From Zopfochytrium polystomum (taxonomy: Eukaryota; Chytridiomycota; Chytridiomycetes; Chytridiales; Chytridiaceae), in assembly GCA_025765615.1 (NCBI GenBank), contig JAIVFJ010000009.1, forward strand, positions 496,001 to 560,000: a stretch of 64,000 nucleotides of DNA, given 5' to 3'. A program made the translations under genes and the position numbers. The number at the start of each line of letters is the position of its first letter. Position 1 is the first letter of the stretch. Shown piece by piece: positions 56,081-64,000 of the stretch. Under the pieces are notes generated by a model that was not told where the DNA came from, searched no databases, and saw nothing but the letters and a program-made list of their open reading frames with translations.

Positions 56081-56353
56081 GCATCGTCATTTTTTGAAAT
56101 CTTCCGTCTCTGCTTGTTCATTTTGGTTCGTCATGCCGTCAAATGTAATAATTTCGCATTTTTTCCCCCCCTCAGGCTCGCGCAATGCAATTAGTTCAAA
56201 GAACCGAATGTCCATCAAAGAGAGAGAAAAAAAGGATACAGGCATGTTCAACCGCAGCTGTGCAGAGAAACCCCGGACTAAAGACCCTCGTTCCCTGCCA
56301 TTCGCAGGAAGGGAGGGGTGACGAGCCCGTTTGAATACCTCCGACTCCATCGT

Positions 56354-57510
56354 TCATTTCTTGCCCTTCGTTCCACCGCCCGCCGCTGGCTTGGAAGCAG
56401 TAGCAGCAGGTACCTTCTGCGGCTGCTTTTGCGTGGTGGCAGGCTGCGACTTCTGCGTCAGCAGGCTGCTTCTTTTCCGCTGGCCGGCTGCTGCTGCTTT
56501 GGGGCGGCTGGTTGCGGCTTCAACGAGGACGACGTCGTCTTGCCGCCGCTCGCACCGCCGCTCGTACCGCCGCTCGTACCGGCCCTTGTGCCACCGCCCG
56601 AGCCTCCTGTTCCACCGCTCGCGGCCTTTTGCGCGGCGGCGGGCTGCTGCGACTTTGGTGCGGCCGCCTGCTGCTTCGGCGCAGCCGCCTTGCCGCTGGA
56701 ACCGCCGGTCGTTCCGGCCTTTGTGCCGCCGCCGCCGGTTCCGTGCTTTTGTGCTGAAGTCTGTTGCTTCGACCTGCTGCCGGCACCTCCGCTTATACCA
56801 GCCCTCCCGCCGCTGCCACCACCACCTCCGGCCGTTGAGGCCGCAGGCTGCTGCTTCGATGCAGTCGCCTTACCTCGAGCGCCGCCGGTCGTACCGGCCC
56901 TTGTGCTACCGCCAGAGCCCTTCGCTCCACCACTTCCAGCCATTTGTGCCGTAGGCTGCTCCTTCGATGCAGTTGACTTGCTGCCCGCTCCACCGGTCGT
57001 TGCGCCGGCCTTGGTGCCGCCAGCGCCTTTCGCTCCGCTGCTACCGGGCTTTTGTGTGGCTTGCGGCAACTTCGACGCTGTCGCCTTGACCCCTGCTATT
57101 TTAGTCGTCGCGCCGGCCTTGGTGCGGCCAGAGCCTTTCCTCCGCCACTTCCAGTCTGCTGCGGCTTCGCCTTGCTGCCAGCTTTCTCCGCTCGTACCGG
57201 CCCTTGCGCCGCTGCTGCTGCCACCGCCAGCGCCTTTAGATCCGGTTCCGGACTTTGTACAGCCGGCTGCTGCTTTGAAGCAGCCGCTTTGCCGGCAGCG
57301 CCGGCCTTGGCGCCAGCAGCACCTTTCGCTCCTCCACTTCCAGTCTACTGTTTCGACGCGGCAGTGGCTTTGCCGCCACCACCACCGGCCTTTGCGACGC
57401 CACCGCCTTTCGCTCCGCCGCTCCCGGGCTTTTGTGCGGCTTTTCTGGTGGATTCGCATGACGCGCTCGGTTGCACTTTACGTTGGCGCGAACGGCGGGG
57501 TTGTGCCTGA
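56354..57510 (-). pseudogene. K5, orphan expanded tail exon of the K family
   Basis: Only the last exon of a K-type gene is present on the minus strand, ending ...GGGTKGKK-TGA at 56,354-56,356. Upstream the frame is an extended low-complexity tail of repeated units such as GGAKGAGGTKAGATTGGAG, KAAAPKQQAAAPKSQQPAA and STASKEQPTAQ, about three times as long as in K1-K4. In-frame stops and frame changes occur near 57,345 and 57,140. No anchor, N-lobe or HND exon is found upstream, so it cannot make a K protein. Confidence 0.65.
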
Positions 57511-57639
57511 AGTTTGAGAACCTCCCCAACAAAAAAAAGAAACAAAAAACGGCAAGCAGACTTGAGCGCAAGTCATGGTTTTGCCACGGACTTCTCTGGC
57601 GATGGAACCATTCGCGAACACGTTTGTTTCTTGTGACAA

Positions 57640-58256
57640 GCACCAATTTCCCTGCCGCCAATTTGTTTCGCACACTGCAAGCTTGAGCTGATTGTGGTCT
57701 CGATTGGGCACCGACAAGGGCTGGACCCGAGCGACCTCTTCATTTCAGCGGAGATTGAGGAAAGGTAGTCACGGCAGGAGGAAAACAGTTTTCGCCACCG
57801 AGCCCTGGTCTTTCGGCTCTCTCCCAGCCCCTGCGGGCAGTTCTACCATCTTTGTTCTGTGGCTCTGGATTGCCAATTATTAGTCTGCGACAGGCTGGTG
57901 GTACATTCCGTGGCGCACATACATATGACGTAGAGTTGATGCCCCGACTGTTCCAAAGGGGGGTTGCATTGTGAAAAGGCGCGAACATTGTGATTGCCCG
58001 CTAAGGAAGCCTTTTCTTGCAAAACGTGATTGATGATCAACTGGTCACTCGTCGGGTCACCAAAGGAAAGCCGCGACAGAGGGAGCCGCAAGCGTTGAGC
58101 GCTGATGGGGCAGAGTGAATCCACATGACATGTGAAAGCCGTTCGGGCGAAGAGAATTTTAGGAATGAAGGCATCAATCGCTTTATTTCAAACTAACACA
58201 AAGCCGAAAACGCGACAGACAATCCGATAATTCATGCATTTTGCCCCCAAAAACAA
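57640..58256 (+). repeat. Flank module, copy 3
   Basis: Uninterrupted copy matching 43,240-43,790. It begins ccaatttccctgccgcc and includes ccatctttgttctgtggctc and cacatacatatgacgtagag. The regulatory-looking site has decayed to CACATGACAT (58,122-58,131). It continues to the deletion junction at 58,257. Confidence 0.8.
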
Positions 58257-58400
58257 CGGATACTATCACCGGCGTCGCTTACGTCAACGGCACGGTAGAC
58301 ACGGCGTCATTGATTTTACCACGCGTCACTGCAAGAACCCGCGGCGGAACGAGGGCTCCGGGGACCCGAAGAAAGCACGCAACTGGGAATGCGTCCTGTA
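58257..58400 (+). pseudogene. 3' remnant of the tannase gene
   Basis: This matches 45,917-46,068 of the intact tannase gene (tactatcaccggcgtcg..., ending in the same aactgggaatgcgtcctgtaa). About the last 50 codons remain, with a 1-nt deletion (gacacggc for gacagcggc) that breaks the frame. Its left edge is fused to sequence equal to about 44,100-44,140, upstream of the intact gene. Confidence 0.9.
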
Positions 58401-58648
58401 AAGTGGGCAAGCTTTCCGAATTTGCACCTCATTATTTCTTTTGGACTTTTTTCTTGCTTCACGCCCAGTTCTTCTCAGTTCAAATGCCAGATGAAAAGTT
58501 TCTCGTTTTTCTCCCCAGCGCGCACAATGCAAAGTTGAAAGAATCGATTGTCGATCAAAGAGAAAAAATAAGGAAATATCTGCGTTCACCCGGAGGTAGC
58601 CAGACCTTCGTTGATTGTGTGCCGTTTGAATACCTCCGCCGTCGACCT

Positions 58649-60251
58649 TTATTTCTTGCCCTTCGTTCCACCCGCCGGTTTGGTTGCAGCAGCAGCCGGC
58701 GCCTTCTGCTGCGGCTTCTGCGCGGCGGCAGGCCGCAACTTTTGCGTGACAGGCTGCTTCTTTCCTTCTGCTGGCTGCTGCTTCTTTTGCACGGCTTGCT
58801 GCGGCTTCGACGAGGACGCAGTTCCGCTCGTAGCCGCCTTTGTACCGCCTGCACCTTTCGCTCCAGCACCTCCGTTCTGCTTCGCTCCGGTAGTCTTGCC
58901 ACCGGCCACGCCGCCCGCCTTTGCGCCGGCACCTCCCGCACCCGTACTGGTGCAGGAGCCGCCCGCGCGGCGGAACAGTTGGCCCCCCCCACCGGCGGCG
59001 CGGAACTTGAACCCATGCTGCTTGCACGCGGTCTTGATCTCCTTCTCCCCCCACTTTTGGAAATCCTCCGCGTCTTCTTTTTCGAAGGGAGTCTTGATAT
59101 TGCTTGTCTTTTTGGCTTTATCAGTTTAGTGTGTTGTGTGAGTGTGAGTGTGTGTGTGTGTGTTTTTTTTTTTTTTGTTTTTTTTGGGAAAAGAATTGGG
59201 CAAGGGAGCTTGTGAAGGAGTCTAACGCACGCACTACGCGGGTCTTACCTAGTTCCCAGTCCACCAGCGTGTATTTCGGTTTGCCCTATGTGGTTAGAAA
59301 AAAGAAAAGAAAAGAAAACGAAACGGATAAAATAGAACGAGACGGTTACTGCAGGAACTTCTAACGACTGAACACGCATAACGCTCCACCCGCCGCCCAT
59401 TTACCAGCGCGTTCTCGGACACGCGAATATTGTCAGGCTTAATGTCGTTGTGCGTGTATCCGGTTTTCTTCTGCTGCGCGTTCACTTGCTTGATTATGTC
59501 TGCGCTGTTTGGCTTGAACAGTCCCAGCCCGGGCTTTGCCTTCTTGCGCGCCAGGTACCGTTCCAGCCCTTCGTTGCCGACTTTTTTCTGCACGGTCTCG
59601 GTTCCTGCGTGCGAGATCAGTTGGCCAGCTGAGGTGGGGGGGTGGGGGGGTTGTTTTTAGCGTTTTTATTGCGAAGGATGGAGGCAAAAGTATAAATCCC
59701 GACGCGATACCTGCTTGAGTGGCTGCAACTCCGTCCGGCCTGGCTTCGTACACCGCCTTCTTGTATATGACTCCTTTGCCCCGACTGTCCTTGGCCGCAA
59801 AAACTTTTCCTGGTTTGATCTCCCTTCCCAGCTTGGTACGTCGATTGGTTGGCAAGGATCGCGGTAACGGATCCAGGCTCGTCAGAGAAGCAAGACTGAG
59901 TGAAGCCAGCCAGGGAGGTGGGAGGGGGGAGGGGGGTTTGATTTGCCAAAGGGCTCACGGGCCGTCTTTACTCACCGTGACCTGCGAGCTTCCGACCGTG
60001 ACCTTGTCTCCGGTCTTTCGGATGTCCTCGCTGCTGCTACCGTCTCCGCCCCCGGCCGCGACCACCGGATTGGGGGCGACGGCGGTAAGGATTGCAAAGA
60101 GGGCGAGGACAACGAGGAGGAAGCAGAATTTGATGTGTTGGCGTCGGCGGCGGTGGCAGCCGCTGCTGGAAGTGGGTGAGCGCTCTCCGGCCTCGTCAGC
60201 CAGAGTGGCGACGCCTACGGCGAGGGCGCCTGCCGAATCACTGGCGGCCAT
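58649..60251 (-). CDS. Kinase-like anchor gene K3
   Basis: Five exons: 60,251-59,976; 59,831-59,711; 59,628-59,405; 59,285-59,249; 59,115-58,649 (TAA). All reading frames and phases are intact. The product is about 375 aa: MAASDSAG start, anchor LCFLLVVLALFAILTAVA-like segment, GKVFAAKDSRGKGVIYKK, catalytic loop HNDIKPDNIRV (the most kinase-like of the four copies, with Asp, Lys and Asn all present), LVDWELA, the KTSNIKTPFEKEDAEDFQKW helix region and an Ala/Gly/Lys/Gln tail with KKQQPAEGKKQ. The other copies differ mostly at the loop Lys and the position before Asn. The likely cell location is a membrane of the secretory route, with the core and tail on one side; topology is not certain. Confidence 0.75.
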
Positions 60252-60644
60252 TATTGATGAAGTGGTTTCTAATTTAACCCACCAGTGTTTTTTTTTGTTT
60301 CTTTTTTTTTTTTGTGACGAACCAAGAATTTATTTATACAGCACATCTCGGCCGGATTAAAAAAAAAACACTTCTAGCTTGATTGGGCTGAGCCAGCAGC
60401 CTTCCTTTTTTGGTGCGAATCCGCCCGATTCTCAAGAGTCTTCAAAGACCCAATCGACTCATTTAAGATAGTAAAAATAATAAAACAATTCATGCGCATT
60501 TCCCCCCGCTGCGCCGCAAGCGCAAAGCAGTTGAAAGAATCGATTGTCGATCAAAGAGAAAAAATAAGGAAATATCTGCGTTCACTCGGGGTTAGACAGA
60601 CCTTCGTTGATTGTGTGTCGTTTGAATACCTCTGCCGTCACCAT

Positions 60645-62303
60645 TTATTTCTTGCCCTTCGTTCCACCCGCCGGTTTGGTTGCAGCAGCAGCCGGCGCCT
60701 TCTGCTGCTGCTTCTGCGCGGCGGCAGGCCGCGACTTTTGCGTGACAGGCTGCTTCTTTCCTTCGGCTGGCTGCGGCTTCGGCGAGGACGCGGTTCCGCT
60801 CGTAGCCGCCTTTGTGCCGCCTGCCATTGCGCCGACACCTCCCGCACCCGTACTGGCGCAGGAGCCGCCCGCCCGGCGGAACAGGCGGCTTCCCCCACCG
60901 GCGGCACGGAACTTGAACCGTACCGGCTGCACGCGGTTTTGATCTCCTTCTCCCCCCACTTTTGGAAACCCTCCGCGTTTTTTTTTGGAAGGGAGTCTTG
61001 ATGTTGCTTGTCTTTTGGCTTTATCAGTTTAGTGTGTTGTATGTGAGTGTGGTGTATGTGAGTGTGTGTGTGTGTGTGTGTGTAAGCATTTTTTTAAGAA
61101 TCGGGCAAGGGAGTTTGTGAAGGAGCCTGACGCACGCACTACGCGGGTCTTACCAAGTTCCCAGTCCACCAGCTTGTATTTCGGTTTGCCCTATGTGGTT
61201 AGAACAAAGAAAGAAAAGAAAAAGAAACGGATAAAATAGAACGAGACGGTTAGTGCGGGAACTTCCAACGACTGAACACGCATAACGCTCCCCCCGCCGC
61301 CCATTTACCAGCGCGTTCTCGGACACGCGAATGTTGGCTGGCTGAATGTCGTTGTGCGTGTATCCGGTTTTCTTCTGCTGCGCGTTCACTTGCTTGATAA
61401 TGTCTGCGCTGTTTGGCTTGTGCAGCCCCAGCCCAGGGTTTGCCTGCTTGCGCGCCAGGTACTCGTTCAGGCCTTCCTTGCCGACCTTTTTCTGCACGGT
61501 CTCGGTTCCTGCGTGCGAGATCAGTTGGCCAGCTGAGGTGGGGGTGGGGGCGGGAGGTTTGTTTTTTTGCGTTTTCATTGCGAAGGAGGGGGCAAAAGTG
61601 TAAATCCAGACGTGATAACCTGCATTGGTGGCTGCAACTCCGTCCGGCCTGGCTTCGTCCACCGCCTTCTTGTATATGACGTCTTTACCGCGACTGTCCT
61701 TGGCCGCAAACACTTTTCCCGGTTTGAGCGGTCTTCCGAGCTTGATACGTCGATTGGTTGGCAAGGATTGTGGATCCGTCGGACCCAAGGCTCGTTAGAG
61801 AAGCAAGACTATGCTAAGCCAAGTAAAACGGGGAGGGGGGGAGGGTGGAGGGGGCGATGATTTGCCAAAGGGATGGGCACGGGCGCGTTTTTACTCACCG
61901 TCACTTGCGAGCTTCCGACCGTGACCTTGTCTCCCGTCTTTCGGACGCCCTCGCTGCTGCTGCTACCGTCTCCGCCGCCAGCCGCGGGCACCGGGTTAGG
62001 AGCGACGGCGGTAAGGGTTGCGAAGAGGGCGAGGACGACGACGAGGAGGAAGAAGGAGAGTTTGATGTGGCCCGCTGCTGCGGCGGGGGTGGCGGCAGCT
62101 CGGAATGACAGGGAGGTGCACGAGGGGCAGTGGTGGCGGGAGCAGGAATACGGGCGTGCGGTTTCGCGGGAAAAAGAGCAGGCTTTGCGGCCGCGTCGGC
62201 GGCGTGGGCGGCAGCTGCTGGTTGTAGTTGAGCGCTCTCTGGCCTTCTGAGCCAGAGCGTCGACGGCGACTGCGAGGGCGGCTGAGGCCATGCTGGCGGC
62301 CAT
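60645..62303 (-). CDS. Kinase-like anchor gene K4, diverged
   Basis: Five exons: 62,303-61,899; 61,740-61,620; 61,532-61,309; 61,190-61,154; 61,018-60,645 (TAA). Exon 1 is 405 nt instead of 276 because of an insert coding for an Arg/Ser/Cys-rich stretch (ETARPYSCSRHHCPSCTS) before the anchor. Intron 2 has donor GTTATC instead of GTATCG. The catalytic loop reads HNDIQPANIRV, so the Lys is Gln as in K1. In the last exon three separate 1-nt deletions relative to K1-K3 shift and then restore the frame, giving KRQATSRLPSKKKRGG in place of KKTSNIKTPF.... The tail is shortened. It lies directly upstream of K3, sharing its 3' flank sequence. Confidence 0.68.
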
Positions 62304-62338
62304 TATGAAGGAAGTGGTTTCTAATGACACCCACCAGT

Positions 62339-62371
<33 letters not shown>

Positions 62372-62729
62372 CCAGAATTTATCTATTCGTAACACCCTGG
62401 ATACATCCCAAAGCTGGGCTGAGCCAACCAAAGTTCCACCAGCAACGGGGAGACACCGGATATGTGTGTGACAAGGGACACTTTGGAGAGGAAGAAAAAA
62501 AAATAAAAAGAAAAAAACCATCGATTAAAAATATTGTGCTGGGTAGAGCTTCGCGCGTATTTTTTTTTTTTTTTTGGTTTTTTTTTTTTTCTGCTGGGAA
62601 TTGCTTGGGTTTGGTGGGGGGAATGTCTAAAACGGAGGGAGATTGTGAGAAACTACAGATGTCACAACACATCAGGCCGAGAAAATAAATAAATACAGAA
62701 ACGCAAGCTGGGCGAGAACGGGGCTGGCT
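62304..62729. other. Intergenic 5' of K4 / 3' of DDE-like gene
   Basis: Contains the K-family upstream phrase cacccaccagtgt followed by a T29 run (about 62,340-62,368) and mixed A/T tracts. No gene is seen. Confidence 0.6.
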
Positions 62730-63835
62730 TTACCAGTCGCCGTCAAACTCCACCTCCTCCTCACCCTCCTCTCCCTCACTCTCCTCGCTCTCATCCCGAG
62801 ATTTCGTCGTCAGTCGATCCGTCCAACGATTCCATCTTGTCTGATTCCTCCCTCTCCTGCGTTTTAGCCACAGAAGGTCCATTCACCGGAGCAGCGGAGC
62901 TGGCCGAAATATTTGGAGCAACGCCGCTCAAATGTCGTACATAGGCTCATACTCCAGCTTTATATTCACCAGGAAGCACAATTTTGAAAAACTCATTCAG
63001 TCTTGGGCAACTGTGACGAAACTGCTGTGTTGCGAGGCATCGAAACTCGCAAATCCACTGGTAAATGTGTTCGTGACAAGCGCCAATCCTCTTGACAGCT
63101 CGATCGATAACAGGATCGAGACTCACTGGCGTCAGAAAACGAGGTTCTCTGCGAAAGCCTGTGTCAGCTGCGACCCATTTGTCAGGACCAAGGAGAGGCA
63201 CTAGCCCCTCACGAGTGATTCGGAGGTCTTGGTGGGATCTGCGAGGAAAGCTGTCACTCACCCACACAATCTTGAGGTGACAATACGAGCCGCTTGTGCT
63301 TATGGGAAAAGTCCAACTTCTGTCAGTGGCGCTGCTCCGGAATTTGAATGTCGATGCTGTCAGCGTACATCGAGAACTGCAGCAAAGACCAGTCGCAACA
63401 ACGATCTTCAAGGGAGAACCGAGGATGTTGAAAAGTTGGAGGAGGCAAAGCTCGAAAGTCGTGAAAGAAGCTTACATGCACAATTTCGAGAAGCGCTTGC
63501 AAGCCCGACAAAGATCAGTTCAACCAAGTTTGGGCCCGAACACCAAGAGTCCTCCAGGCCACGTACTGGGTGTGGTCAACTTTCAAGAGGTACAGAGCGT
63601 AGAGAAGATGAATGGGCTTTGTTGTTGGGTGGTTACCCAGCACTCAGATGCGCAACCAGAAATCGTCGCAAACTTGCGCTGAAACTCCAAAAAAGGCTTT
63701 GAAATTGTCGGCCACATTCGTTTGGCGGTGCTTTGGCTTGTCGATCGCCGTGAAGTGGTGGAGGAAGAGTGCTTCCCAATCGACAGAAAGTTGAAACGTC
63801 ATTCTCGCGTTATGTGGGCGGTGGGGCGTATGCAC
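62730..63835 (-). pseudogene. DDE-transposase-like gene (Harbinger/IS5 type, tentative)
   Basis: The minus-strand frames hold, in order, FQLSVDWEALFLHHFTAID, LPPPTFQHPRFSLED, a candidate first-Asp strand (ADSIDIQIPEQ), then SHQDLRITREGLVPLLGPDKW followed by VAADTGFR (second Asp) and FLTPVSLDPVIDRAV, and HEHIYQWICEFRCL (candidate Glu). This order and the phrase 'DxRIT.EGL..LL' resemble DDE superfamily endonucleases. At least two frame changes (about 63,400 and 63,520) separate the blocks. The C-terminus is acidic (EESEGEEGEEEVEFDGDW), ending in TAA at 62,730-62,732, and may belong to an extra exon. This is a decayed transposon or a domesticated derivative. Confidence 0.4.
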
Positions 63836-63863
63836 GACTGTGGTGAGAGAAGCTTCTTTATAA

Positions 63864-63864
<1 letters not shown>

Positions 63865-63955
<91 letters not shown>

Positions 63956-63958
63956 AAG
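63865..63958. repeat. GA microsatellite
   Basis: A nearly uninterrupted (GA)n tract of about 94 bp with one GG slip, immediately upstream of the DDE-like gene. Confidence 0.95.
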
Positions 63959-64000
63959 AAAACAAGACAGCAGGGAGAATAGCGGTCTGAGCCAAAATAA

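Overview
This window is nuclear DNA from a eukaryote, most likely an early-diverging (zoosporic, chytrid-like) fungus. Genes carry many short GT-AG introns (about 40-100 nt), tRNA genes have nuclear Pol III boxes, and the recognisable proteins are eukaryotic housekeeping proteins (retromer VPS35, checkpoint kinase CHK1, an MCMDC2-like MCM protein, an organellar class-I release factor) beside a secreted tannase-family esterase. The fungal assignment is inference. The G+C-rich genes with Ala/Pro/Arg/Asp-rich reading frames and the long homopolymers are seen directly.

Layout. 0-1.5 kb: a dispersed repeat and a tRNA-Val-like gene. 1.9-17.4 kb: dense spliced genes. These are a multi-pass membrane protein, an unknown helical protein, VPS35, an RF2-type release factor, an inverted paralogue of the membrane protein, and CHK1. 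17.9-32.3 kb: intron-poor, low-complexity G+C-rich genes (PB1-like C-terminus; triple-repeat YTDKS protein; single-pass membrane protein) mixed with an F-box/WD40 gene, a fatty-acid-hydroxylase-family enzyme and an ankyrin gene. Two of these, the F-box/WD40 and ankyrin genes, are interrupted by frame changes. 33.3-42.5 kb: the MCMDC2-like gene, then a long coiled-coil to RE/RD-rich gene with several frame breaks. Two near-identical tRNA-Ser genes (AGA, CGA) lie at 21.3 and 43.2 kb.

43.3-62.3 kb is the most unusual part. It is a locally duplicated block with four copies (K1-K4) of a five-exon gene on the minus strand. Each codes for an N-terminal hydrophobic anchor, a minimal protein-kinase-like core (HND-[IM]-[KQ]-P-x-N catalytic loop, then a DWE motif) and an Ala/Gly/Lys/Gln tail. 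Exons 2, 3 and 4 are 121, 224 and 37 nt in every copy. A fifth copy (K5) keeps only an enlarged tail exon. The ancestral unit also held the upstream tannase gene: unit 1 keeps it intact, unit 2 lacks it, and unit 3 keeps only its last ~140 bp, joined at a 5-bp microhomology. A Tc1/mariner element with a dead transposase, plus a second dispersed repeat, interrupts the flanking module of unit 2. K1 has lost its start frame, and K4 carries three compensating 1-nt deletions.

62.7-63.9 kb holds a tentative DDE-transposase-derived gene and a long GA microsatellite. Several frame breaks elsewhere could be draft-assembly indels; this is stated where it applies.
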